64,000 nt of DNA from an uncultured Oscillospiraceae bacterium. GTDB taxonomy: Bacteria > Bacillota > Clostridia > Oscillospirales > Acutalibacteraceae. Below the pieces are notes generated by a model that made no database searches, was not told where the DNA came from, and saw only the letters and a program-made list of their open reading frames with translations. The stretch spans positions 149,207 to 213,206 of the forward strand of contig URGJ01000001.1 of NCBI GenBank assembly GCA_900547445.1. The letters are read 5' to 3'. Shown here piece after piece: positions 9,454 through 16,736 of this stretch (the first letter of the stretch is position 1; the number at the start of each line of letters is the position of its first letter). Made by a program: the position numbers and the translations under genes.

Positions 9454-10369
9454 TTTAAAGGGCAGTCTTATTCTCTGCGCCGCCTCGCTTATATGGGGGC
9501 TTGCCTTTGTGGCGCAGAGCGACGCGGCGGATTTGGTTCCGTCCTTTACATTCAACGCCCTGCGCTCCTTTATAGGAGCGGCGGCGCTCTTCGTGTTTTA
9601 TAAAATTACAGGAAGAAAAAGGAAAGAGAGCTTTTTCCCCGCCGATAAGGCGCTTAAAAAGCAGTATTATTTGGCGGCGGCGGTCTGCGGTCTTATGCTT
9701 ACGGTTTCGGTAAATCTACAGCAGTTCGGGCTTGCGGCTTATCCGAGCGGAGCGGCGGCAGAAGCGCGCGGCGGCTTTATCACCGCGCTTTATGTGGTGT
9801 TAGTGCCTGTAATCTCGTTTTTTGCGGGCAAAAAAACAAGCCCCGTTATTTGGTTAAGTGTGCTTGTGGCGCTTTCGGGGTTTTACCTCTTATGCCTTTC
9901 GGGCGGAGTCGGAGGAATTTACCTCGGCGACCTGCTTATCTTTATATGCGCCGTCTCGTTCAGTCTGCATATTCTTTCAATCGATAAATTTGTCGGAATT
10001 ACGGGCGGGGTTAAGCTTTCGGTAATGCAGTTTACGGTGGTCGGCGTTCTGTCCTCGATTTTAGCGCTTATTTTCGAGCGCCCCGAGCTTTCAAACATTT
10101 TAGCCGCCGCTCCGCAGATACTCTACCTCGGCATAATGTCAAGCGGCGTGGCGTACACGCTTCAAATTGTGGGTCAGAAATACGCTGAGCCGTCGGTTGC
10201 TTCTCTTTCAATGAGCCTTGAAAGCGTTTTTGCGGCGCTTGGCGGCTGGATTATTTCGGGTAACGCCCTGTCTGTCAAGGAGTTTTGCGGCTGTGCGCTC
10301 GTGTTTGCCGCAATTATAACAGCCCAGTTGCCCGAAATGATAGCTTCAAAGAAAAAGCAGAAATGTTAA
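9440..10369 (+). CDS. DMT-superfamily (EamA) transporter
   Basis: A 309-residue membrane protein with ten hydrophobic helices and two EamA repeats (about residues 5-150 and 160-300). The N-terminal helix has the typical ASLIWGLAFVAQS pattern. Members export amino acids or other small metabolites; the substrate here is unknown. It starts inside tex, which gives translational coupling, and ends 50 bases before a strong bidirectional terminator, closing the rightward operon. Confidence 0.88.
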   Translation: MKQNNLKGSLILCAASLIWGLAFVAQSDAADLVPSFTFNALRSFIGAAALFVFYKITGRKRKESFFPADKALKKQYYLAAAVCGLMLTVSVNLQQFGLAAYPSGAAAEARGGFITALYVVLVPVISFFAGKKTSPVIWLSVLVALSGFYLLCLSGGVGGIYLGDLLIFICAVSFSLHILSIDKFVGITGGVKLSVMQFTVVGVLSSILALIFERPELSNILAAAPQILYLGIMSSGVAYTLQIVGQKYAEPSVASLSMSLESVFAALGGWIISGNALSVKEFCGCALVFAAIITAQLPEMIASKKKQKC

Positions 10370-10419
10370 ATATTCATATCTCTGAAAAAACATATTAGAA
10401 ACTAAGTTTTTTGTTACGC

Positions 10420-10460
10420 AAAAAGACTGTCTCATTAATGCAAGGTGAGACAGTCTTTTT
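10420..10460. terminator. Bidirectional hairpin terminator
   Basis: A 15-bp perfect inverted repeat: A5-GACTGTCTCA at 10420-10434 and TGAGACAGTC-T5 at 10446-10460. With A and T runs on the outer sides it works for the EamA gene on the plus strand and the XRE gene on the minus strand. Confidence 0.93.
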
Positions 10461-10471
10461 ATTAAAATATA

Positions 10472-10735
10472 TTACAGTTTAATCTCATTGCTGTCGCCGC
10501 AAAGCCAATCCATAGATACATTGAGGGCTTTTGCTATCATTCTAAGCTCAGCGTCACAGACATGCCGCTGATTTTTCTCTATTCGAGATATTATTAACGG
10601 TGTCATTTCCATACCCATAAACTGCATTTTTCTTGCCAGCTCCTCCTGCGTTATCGGTGGTTTCTGTAAAGCTCGACCAAGCCTGACGCGCTCAGAACAG
10701 ATATTTCCCTTAATTAAAAACAAGCTTTTCGCCAT
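10472..10735 (-). CDS. XRE-family helix-turn-helix regulator
   Basis: A small (87-residue) cytosolic DNA-binding protein. The Cro/C1-type HTH spans about residues 20-80: ITQEELARKMQ (helix 2), MTPLIISRIEKNQRH (recognition helix) and IAKALNVSMDWLCGD (the end motif common in XRE proteins). There is no sensor domain, so the ligand, if any, would act elsewhere. It is transcribed away from a SLOG-fold gene and lies about 28 bases from a palindrome, which makes autoregulation and control of the neighbour likely (inference). Confidence 0.88.
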   Translation of the reverse strand: MAKSLFLIKGNICSERVRLGRALQKPPITQEELARKMQFMGMEMTPLIISRIEKNQRHVCDAELRMIAKALNVSMDWLCGDSNEIKL

Positions 10736-10762
10736 CTTTGCACCTTCAATAATATCAATTTA

Positions 10763-10788
10763 TGATAATTATTATCAATACTATTGAT
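10763..10788. promoter_or_regulatory. Candidate XRE operator: two overlapping palindromes
   Basis: TGATAATTATTATCA at 10763-10777 is a perfect 7-1-7 palindrome. ATCAAT-ACT-ATTGAT at 10774-10788 is a 6-3-6 palindrome that overlaps the -35 box of the rightward promoter. The position between the divergent genes suggests an operator; which protein binds is inferred. Confidence 0.55.
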
Positions 10789-10811
10789 TTTATCCTAAAA
10801 TATGATATAAT
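10784..10811 (+). promoter_or_regulatory. Promoter of the SLOG gene
   Basis: TTGATT at 10784-10789 and TATAAT at 10806-10811, spacer 16 bases. The -35 box lies within the palindrome cluster, consistent with repression by the XRE protein. Confidence 0.65.
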
Positions 10812-10876
10812 ACTGAATAAAGTAGATAATTAATATCTAGTTAAGACAATAAAATAAATTTTTTAGGAGACGAAAA

Positions 10877-11347
10877 GTGGAAAACCCGACAGTTTGCTTT
10901 ACGGGGCATAGAGAATTGCCCGAAAATAAAATTGATGTAATTGCAGACAGAATTGAAAAAGAAGTTGAAAATTTAATAAAAAAAGGATATAGTAATTTTG
11001 AATCAGGAGGCGCATTAGGATTTGACATACTCGCCGCACAGGTAGTTTTAAAATTGAAGAAAAAATATCCGCATATTAATTTAATACTTATACTTCCCTG
11101 CAAAGAACAGTCAAAATATTGGGAAAAAAACGATATCAAAATATATGATGCTATTAAAAAGAAAGCGGATAAAATAGTGTATACTTCTGAATTTTATTAT
11201 AAAGGCTGTATGCACAAGCGTAATAGAAAGCTTGTAGCTAAAGCCAGCGTATGTCTTTGCTATCTTGAAAAAAATTCAGGTGGAACATTTTATACGGTTC
11301 ACTATGCCGAGTCAAAAGGATTGAAGCTTATAAATATTGCTGAATAA
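10877..11347 (+). CDS. SLOG-domain protein (DUF1273/YpsA-like)
   Basis: A 156-residue cytosolic protein with a Rossmann-like SLOG fold. Visible are the N-terminal CFTGHRELP, the nucleotide-loop-like FESGGALGFDILAA (about residues 40-55) and the C-terminal NSGGTFYTVHYAESKG. SLOG proteins bind nucleotide-derived ligands, and some act as sensors in conflict systems; YpsA of Bacillus is a relative of unclear role. The start is GTG at 10877 after TAGGAG (10864-10869). The gene is markedly AT-rich and Lys-rich compared with its neighbours, which suggests transfer. It is paired with a divergent XRE regulator and closed by its own terminator. No effector gene is next to it. Confidence 0.75.
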   Translation: MENPTVCFTGHRELPENKIDVIADRIEKEVENLIKKGYSNFESGGALGFDILAAQVVLKLKKKYPHINLILILPCKEQSKYWEKNDIKIYDAIKKKADKIVYTSEFYYKGCMHKRNRKLVAKASVCLCYLEKNSGGTFYTVHYAESKGLKLINIAE

Positions 11348-11352
11348 GAATC

Positions 11353-11390
11353 AGAACAGCGGGCTTTCACCTGCTGTTCTTTAGCTTTTT
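11353..11390. terminator. Hairpin terminator between SLOG gene and gpsA
   Basis: AGAACAGCGGG (11353-11363) pairs with CCTGCTGTTCT (11370-11380) with one G-T pair, then TTAGCTTTTT. It lies between two convergent genes and could serve either. Confidence 0.8.
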
Positions 11391-11405
11391 AACAAAATAT
11401 TCCGT

Positions 11406-12389
11406 TTAATGCTCACTGCGCTTAGGACGGCTCATTAAGTCGGTAAGCACATCCTTTACATCTTTATTTTCATAAAGTATAGCGTAACATTCCTCAGTTA
11501 TCGGCATTTCGATTTTATATTTTTTTGCCAGCTTATAGGCAAGGTCTGCGGCGTAGTAGCCCTCGACCGTTCCGACCTCGTCAAGCGCCTGTTTAATAGG
11601 CGTTCCCGATCCGACCTTTTCACCGAAGCGATGATTGCGGCTGTGTTTTGATGTGCAGGTAACCACAAGGTCGCCTATTCCCGCAAGCCCCGAAAATGTG
11701 TATTCCTTAGCGCCCATACAAACGCCTAAACGCGCTATCTCCGCAAGACCTCTTGTTATAAGGGCAGCTTTGGTATTATCGCCGAGTCCCAATCCGTCGC
11801 AAAAGCCCGCGGCTATTGCGATAACATTTTTAAGTGCACCGCCAAGCTCAACGCCTATAAGGTCATCGGAGGTGTATATCCTTAAATTATCTCCCGACAT
11901 TATGCTCTGAACAATCTGCGCGGTAATGGCAGAATCGGAGGCGACAACCACCGAGGTGGGTATTCCGCGGGCGACCTCCTCGGCGTGAGAGGGGCCCGAA
12001 AGCACGGCAACCTTTGCAGAGGAAAGTTCTTCCGCGATAACCTCGGAAAGCCGCAAAAGCGAGCCTTTTTCAAATCCCTTAGCAACATTTACAACTATCC
12101 CGAAATCCTCCATAGCGGCAAGCCTAATAGCAGTCTGTCTTACCGCGACCGAGGGGGTTGCTATGATTGTAATCACCGAGCCCTTTACAACCGATAAATC
12201 TGTAGTGATACCTATTTCCTCGGGAAGTTTTATCCCGCATAAGAGCCGCTCATTGCCGCGGTTTTTTTGAAGTGCGGCGACTTCTTCGGGGAAAGGCGAC
12301 CAGATGTTGACCTCGTTTCCGCCGGCTAAGGAGGAAAGCGCCAGCGCCATTCCCCAGCCGCCTGCACCCAGAACCGTAATTTTAGCCAT
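11406..12389 (-). CDS. gpsA: Glycerol-3-phosphate dehydrogenase [NAD(P)+]
   Basis: Reduces dihydroxyacetone phosphate to sn-glycerol-3-phosphate for phospholipid synthesis, in the cytosol. It has 327 residues. The NAD(P)-binding GAGGWGMALA lies at residues 8-17, the substrate-site segment is KNVIAIAAGFCDGLGLGDN (about 185-205) and the catalytic Lys lies in the GALKN context. Its ATG overlaps the plsY stop, so the enzyme making G3P and the acyltransferase using it are coupled. Confidence 0.96.
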   Translation of the reverse strand: MAKITVLGAGGWGMALALSSLAGGNEVNIWSPFPEEVAALQKNRGNERLLCGIKLPEEIGITTDLSVVKGSVITIIATPSVAVRQTAIRLAAMEDFGIVVNVAKGFEKGSLLRLSEVIAEELSSAKVAVLSGPSHAEEVARGIPTSVVVASDSAITAQIVQSIMSGDNLRIYTSDDLIGVELGGALKNVIAIAAGFCDGLGLGDNTKAALITRGLAEIARLGVCMGAKEYTFSGLAGIGDLVVTCTSKHSRNHRFGEKVGSGTPIKQALDEVGTVEGYYAADLAYKLAKKYKIEMPITEECYAILYENKDVKDVLTDLMSRPKRSEH

Positions 12390-13033
12390 TACTTTTTCCT
12401 CCGTACCGTGATTTTCTTCTCCTCGCCCTTTGCCAAACGCTTTATATTATCCTTATGCTTTAAAAAGACTATCAAGCCCATTGTAATGCTTAAAAGAGCA
12501 GGCAGAACGATGTTAGACTCAGAATTATAAAAGACTATCGAAAGCGAAATAACGGTGACCGTAGCGACAAGCGAGCTTAATGATACAATCCTTGTAATAA
12601 GTGTCATAAGCGCAAAAACTGTAAGTCCTATAACAATGGCGATAGGACAGCAGACCGAAAATATTCCCACGCTTGTGGCTACACCCTTGCCGCCCTTAAA
12701 GCGGAAGAAAATCGGGAAAACATGGCCTATCATACAGGCTACTCCGCACATATATGCGACATAAATCCATGGTATAGTATCGGGAAAAGCGTGTATAAAA
12801 AGCATTTTGCCTATAAAACAGGCGGCAAAGCCCTTTAATGCATCACAGATAAAGGTAAGCGCTCCCGGCAAAAAGCCCGCGGTACGCATAACGTTAGTAG
12901 TACCCGCATTTCCGCTTCCAAGCTCTCGTACGTCCTTTTTAAGAAAAATATTTGCAAAAATCACCGCGAAATTGATACTTCCCAAAAGATAGGCGATAAT
13001 TACCGCCGCCAAAGCACCTAAATAATACATCAT
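12389..13033 (-). CDS. plsY: Glycerol-3-phosphate acyltransferase (acyl-phosphate dependent)
   Basis: An inner-membrane enzyme of 214 residues that acylates G3P at position 1 with acyl phosphate, the first step of membrane lipid synthesis. About five transmembrane helices are seen. PlsY motifs are present: LGSINFAVI near residue 17, SGNAGTTNVMR near 40, FRFKGGKGVATSVG near 112. The first of two adjacent ATG codons overlaps the der stop (ATGA arrangement). The C-terminal tail is basic. Confidence 0.96.
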   Translation of the reverse strand: MMYYLGALAAVIIAYLLGSINFAVIFANIFLKKDVRELGSGNAGTTNVMRTAGFLPGALTFICDALKGFAACFIGKMLFIHAFPDTIPWIYVAYMCGVACMIGHVFPIFFRFKGGKGVATSVGIFSVCCPIAIVIGLTVFALMTLITRIVSLSSLVATVTVISLSIVFYNSESNIVLPALLSITMGLIVFLKHKDNIKRLAKGEEKKITVRRKK

Positions 13034-14352
13034 TTGTCTCCCCTTTCACGAATTACAAAACGAACGGGCGTACCCTCAAGCCCGAAGGTTGAGCGAATCT
13101 GATTTTCAAGATAACGCTGATAAGAAAAATGGAACAGCTCCGCCTTGTTGCAGAAGCAAACGAAGGTCGGCGGCTTTGTCGAGGCCTGGGTCATATAGTA
13201 AATTTTAAGCCTTTTGCCCTTGTCGGTCGGCGGCTGAACACGCGCGGTCGCGTCGGCTAAAATATCGTTGAGCATACCCGTTGATATCCGCATTGTGTTC
13301 TGCTCATTTACATATTTTATAAGCTCGAAAAGGCGGTCAATTCTCTGCCCTGTTTTTGCGGAAATAAAGATTATCGGCGCATAGGGCATAAAGGAAAAGT
13401 CCTTCATAAGGCTTTTTCGTGTGCTGTCCATCGTTCTGCCGTCCTTATCGACCGCGTCCCATTTATTGACGGCGATAATACACGCCTTGCCCTGCTCGAC
13501 CGCAAGCCCCGCGACCTTAGAATCCTGTTCGGTAAAGCCCTCGGTGCCGTCTATCATTATAACGCAGACGTCGGCGCGTTCGACCGCCATTTTAGCCCGC
13601 AGGACGCTGTATTTTTCGATTTTGTCCTCAACGCGGCTTTTGCGGCGAAGCCCTGCGGTATCAATAAAATTGTACTTAATACCGTCACGCTCAACCCTTG
13701 TGTCTATAGCGTCTCGCGTAGTTCCCGCAATGTCCGACACAATCGAGCGTTCCTCCCCTGCAATCTGATTTATAAGGGAGGATTTTCCCGCATTAGGTTT
13801 GCCTATAACCGCTACATTGATAATGTCCTCGTCTTCCGCCTCAAACTCGGACTCGGGGATATTTTTTATAACCTCGTCTAATAGATCGCCCGTGCCGTGG
13901 CCGTGAACCGAGGAAACAGCGATAGGCTCGCCTATGCCTAAATTATAAAACTCGTAAAACTCGGGGGGGAGTTCGCCTATACCGTCGCACTTGTTAACGC
14001 ACAGCACCACGGGCTTGCCGCTTTTTTGCAGCATAGCCGCCACCTCCATATCAGATGCCGTGACCCCCGTCTTAATATCGGTGACAAAAATTATGACCGA
14101 GGCGGTGTCAATTGCAAGCTGAGCCTGCGCCCGCATACCCGACAGTATAACGTCGCCGTTATCGGGCTCTATACCGCCCGTGTCCACCAGCATAAATTTT
14201 TTGCCCAGCCACTCGCCGTCGCCATAGATACGGTCGCGCGTAACACCCGGGGTATCGTCCACAATGGAAAGACGTTTGCCTATTATTTTATTAAAAAGCG
14301 TTGATTTGCCGACATTCGGTCTGCCGACAACCGCGACAACAGGTTTTGCCAT
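13030..14352 (-). CDS. der: Ribosome biogenesis GTPase Der
   Basis: A double GTPase (EngA) of 440 residues needed for 50S subunit assembly. G domain 1 begins with GRPNVGKS (10-17) and has the switch TPGVTRDR. G domain 2 begins with GKPNAGKSS (about 184) and has DIAGTTRDAID. NKxD motifs are NKCD and NKWD. A C-terminal KH-like domain (about 350-440) follows. It is the upstream partner of plsY and gpsA, a frequent Firmicutes gene order. Confidence 0.97.
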   Translation of the reverse strand: MAKPVVAVVGRPNVGKSTLFNKIIGKRLSIVDDTPGVTRDRIYGDGEWLGKKFMLVDTGGIEPDNGDVILSGMRAQAQLAIDTASVIIFVTDIKTGVTASDMEVAAMLQKSGKPVVLCVNKCDGIGELPPEFYEFYNLGIGEPIAVSSVHGHGTGDLLDEVIKNIPESEFEAEDEDIINVAVIGKPNAGKSSLINQIAGEERSIVSDIAGTTRDAIDTRVERDGIKYNFIDTAGLRRKSRVEDKIEKYSVLRAKMAVERADVCVIMIDGTEGFTEQDSKVAGLAVEQGKACIIAVNKWDAVDKDGRTMDSTRKSLMKDFSFMPYAPIIFISAKTGQRIDRLFELIKYVNEQNTMRISTGMLNDILADATARVQPPTDKGKRLKIYYMTQASTKPPTFVCFCNKAELFHFSYQRYLENQIRSTFGLEGTPVRFVIRERGDK

Positions 14353-14367
14353 AAGGCGCGCCCCCTT

Positions 14368-15678
14368 TTACTTATTTATTCCCAAAATCGCGTCCACAAG
14401 CTCATAGCCGTCATTATTTACGGGGGTTATCTTTACCCTCAAACGCTTTGACAACTCGTCAACCGTCACGCTGTCAAGGAACATATCCCCCTCGGCACGA
14501 AGCATAACGGAGGGGATTAACAGCTCCTCTCCTAAGTCCTCACCATTCAGCTGTTTCTCAATATCGGTTGCCGTAACCAGTCCCGAAACATTGATTTTCC
14601 CGCCGAAAAAGTTGTTCTTAATAGCGAATACCCGAGAGTCTAAAAGCGGATTTTTTTCCGCACATTTATCGGCTATCATTTTGATAAGCGGATACGCCGC
14701 CTCGCCGCTTGCAAGCGAAACTCTGCGCTCGACCTGCGAAACATAATCACAGTCTTCAAGCGCCTGTAAAGCCTCGCTCCGCAGGAGAGACCAAAGCCCA
14801 ACGCCGTTTTCAAGCTGTAAAAAATCGCCGTAATAATCCGCCTCGGGAATTTCTCTTTCCGCCAAAAGGTAGAACTCATCCGCGCCGTAAATTCTGCGCT
14901 GACCGTATTTTTTAAGGCAAATATCGCCGTACTTATCGATTATTCGGAGCACCGCGCCCGCCGTTTGCTTATTAAACGGCTCAATATGTGCCAGTCCCTC
15001 ACGGTATCTTGTAAGCCCTACAGGCACGGCGGCGATACACTCGGCATTTTCAAGTTTACTCAAATCACTAAGCGTTCTTTCAAGCTCCGAACCGTCGTTA
15101 TATCCGGGACACAGCACAAGCTGGCAGTTAAGCTTTATCCCTGCGTTGTTAAAGCGCTCTGTTATTTCGAGAACCTTGCCCGCGTTTTTATTCGCCATCA
15201 TTTTAACCCGCAATTCGGGGTTTGTGGTATGCACCGAAATATTAATAGGGCTTATGTGCATTTTAATAATGCGCTCGACCTCGTGCTCGGTTATATTCGT
15301 AAGCGTAATATAATTCCCGAAGAGGAAGGAAAGACGGGAGTCGTCATCCTTAAAATAAAGGCTTTCGCGAAGACCTTTAGGAAGCTGGTCGATAAAGCAG
15401 AAAACGCATTTATTGCGGCAAGAATGCTTTTTATCCATCAGGTAGGTATCAAATTCCAGACCTAATTCCTCGTATTCGCCCTTTTTAATCTTAGCGGTTC
15501 TTGTTTTTCCTGAGGAATCAATAAATTCTGCGGTCAGGCATTCATTATCCTGATAAAAGCGGTAATCTAAAACATCAACAATCTCGTTTCCGTCAATAGA
15601 TATGAGCGTGTCTCCGCTTCTTATTCCCGCCTTATACGCGGGACTGCCTTTTTCTACAGATTTTATTACTACCGACAT
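14368..15678 (-). CDS. DUF512 radical-SAM-like protein with PDZ domain
   Basis: A 436-residue protein. An N-terminal PDZ-like domain (about 1-65, KGSPAYKAGIRSGDTLISID) is followed by C87-x3-C91-x2-C94 (CRNKCVFC), the 4Fe-4S cysteine pattern of radical SAM enzymes. A TIM-barrel-like region and the C-terminal DUF512 domain follow. The family is widespread next to der in Firmicutes and also found in cyanobacteria; its reaction is not established as far as I know. It lies 15 bases before der and is probably co-transcribed. Its ribosome site is AAAGGGGTG just upstream of the ATG. Confidence 0.85.
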   Translation of the reverse strand: MSVVIKSVEKGSPAYKAGIRSGDTLISIDGNEIVDVLDYRFYQDNECLTAEFIDSSGKTRTAKIKKGEYEELGLEFDTYLMDKKHSCRNKCVFCFIDQLPKGLRESLYFKDDDSRLSFLFGNYITLTNITEHEVERIIKMHISPINISVHTTNPELRVKMMANKNAGKVLEITERFNNAGIKLNCQLVLCPGYNDGSELERTLSDLSKLENAECIAAVPVGLTRYREGLAHIEPFNKQTAGAVLRIIDKYGDICLKKYGQRRIYGADEFYLLAEREIPEADYYGDFLQLENGVGLWSLLRSEALQALEDCDYVSQVERRVSLASGEAAYPLIKMIADKCAEKNPLLDSRVFAIKNNFFGGKINVSGLVTATDIEKQLNGEDLGEELLIPSVMLRAEGDMFLDSVTVDELSKRLRVKITPVNNDGYELVDAILGINK

Positions 15679-15720
15679 ATTTTCACCCCTTTTTACAACA
15701 GAGATAAATATAAAAATAGT

Positions 15721-15748
15721 CTAGTGTCTAGTATCTAGCGTCTGGCGT
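15721..15748. repeat. Heptanucleotide tandem repeat
   Basis: Four tandem 7-mers of the form CTAGTGT, CTAGTAT, CTAGCGT, CTGGCGT, followed by CTAAAA. It lies between the DUF512 gene start and the rpmF terminator. A shorter relative lies at 2114-2127. Confidence 0.75.
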
Positions 15749-15750
15749 CT

Positions 15751-15783
15751 AAAAAAGCAGAGGAGGAAACCTTCCCCCTCTGC
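15751..15783 (-). terminator. Terminator of yceD-rpmF
   Basis: On the minus strand GCAGAGG pairs with CCTCTGC (plus coordinates 15777-15783 and 15757-15763) with additional partial pairing inside, followed by six T (15756-15751). Confidence 0.8.
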
Positions 15784-15813
15784 CCCCTTTTTACGAAGAC
15801 CGTTCGGCAAAAA

Positions 15814-15996
15814 TTATTCGCCGACCTTTACTACCTCGCGTCCATCGTAATGGCCGCAGGCAGAGCAAAGTCTGTGCGGACGCTTATATTCACCGCAGTT
15901 GGAACATCTAACAAGTGTCGGAGCGGTAAGCTTCCAAAGGTTGTTTCTTCTCTTGTCGCGTCTTGCTTTAGAGGTTTTTCTCTTTGGTACTGCCAT
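15814..15996 (-). CDS. rpmF: 50S ribosomal protein L32
   Basis: A 60-residue large-subunit protein starting MAVPKRKTSKARRDKRR, the universal L32 start. It has a zinc ribbon CSNCG...CSACG (about residues 30-47). The start chosen is the ATG at 15996, because the GTG at 16005 overlaps the AAGGAGGTG ribosome site. It lies downstream of yceD, the conserved pairing. Confidence 0.97.
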   Translation of the reverse strand: MAVPKRKTSKARRDKRRNNLWKLTAPTLVRCSNCGEYKRPHRLCSACGHYDGREVVKVGE

Positions 15997-16031
15997 TTTC
16001 AGCACCTCCTTAAAAAAATAAAAGTGTGTTT

Positions 16032-16529
16032 TTAATTATTTAACAGGTCGGCAAGCGCCGAAAGCCTTGGGTCGATCTCTTTTTCGGGGCAGCCGCATTT
16101 GCCTTCGTTAAGATTTTTGCCGCATTTCGGGCATATACCCTTGCAGTCCTCATTGCACAAATGCTTCATAGGAAGACTTACAATAACCTCGGAATAAACA
16201 AGCTCGTCCAAATCAAGCTTCATATCTGGAGTAAGCAAAATACTGTCGCTTTCCTCCCCCTCAATGGACGGCGCCAAGGATTTATGAATGTGCAGGGTAT
16301 GCTTTTTCGCGGTGTAAACCCCACAGCGGTCGCAGTCAGCCTCATATACATAAGTAACAGCTGCGTCAAGCTCCACAAGGCTTGCTTTGTTGGTAACCGA
16401 GCCCTTAATTTCCACGGGCTTTTTGAGCGGATAACAGCCCGAAAAATCCACATTGCTCATATCCAACGAATACTCAATCGGTAAAGAAGAATTTTCATTG
16501 ACAAAAATTCGCTTTAAATCAATAATCAT
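16032..16529 (-). CDS. yceD: YceD/DUF177 family protein
   Basis: A 165-residue cytosolic protein of the DUF177 family; in other bacteria YceD affects 23S rRNA accumulation. A C-terminal zinc-ribbon-like cluster CNEDCKGICPKCG...CGC (about residues 122-147) is typical of the Firmicutes form. It is co-transcribed with rpmF from a consensus promoter 28 bases upstream. The function is known only from homologues. Confidence 0.9.
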   Translation of the reverse strand: MIIDLKRIFVNENSSLPIEYSLDMSNVDFSGCYPLKKPVEIKGSVTNKASLVELDAAVTYVYEADCDRCGVYTAKKHTLHIHKSLAPSIEGEESDSILLTPDMKLDLDELVYSEVIVSLPMKHLCNEDCKGICPKCGKNLNEGKCGCPEKEIDPRLSALADLLNN

Positions 16530-16556
16530 ACTTCCACCTCTATCGTCACAAAGATT

Positions 16557-16585
16557 ATTATATCGTTATCTTGCCTCTTTGTCAA
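16557..16585 (-). promoter_or_regulatory. Sigma-A promoter of yceD-rpmF
   Basis: Minus strand TTGACA (plus 16580-16585) and TATAAT (16557-16562), spacer 17 bases; a full consensus match. Confidence 0.88.
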
Positions 16586-16675
16586 GATTTTATTTAACAA
16601 ATTTCCTTTGCCCCGCTGTTTTAACCTATACAATTTAAAAAACGGTTATTAAAGCTTAGTAATGTACGGCATATC

Positions 16676-16704
16676 TTGAAAATCGAATAAAAAAGTGATA
16701 AAAT
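16676..16704 (+). promoter_or_regulatory. Sigma-A promoter of the ABC-F gene
   Basis: TTGAAA at 16676-16681 and TAAAAT at 16699-16704, spacer 17 bases, 33 bases before the start codon. Confidence 0.7.
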
Positions 16705-16736
16705 ATCCACTGTAACAAAATGTGGGAGTGTAGCAT

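Noticed and set aside
14965..15465. A 166-codon plus-strand frame within the DUF512 gene
   Set aside because: Antisense frame of a clear radical-SAM-like gene, with no own ribosome site.
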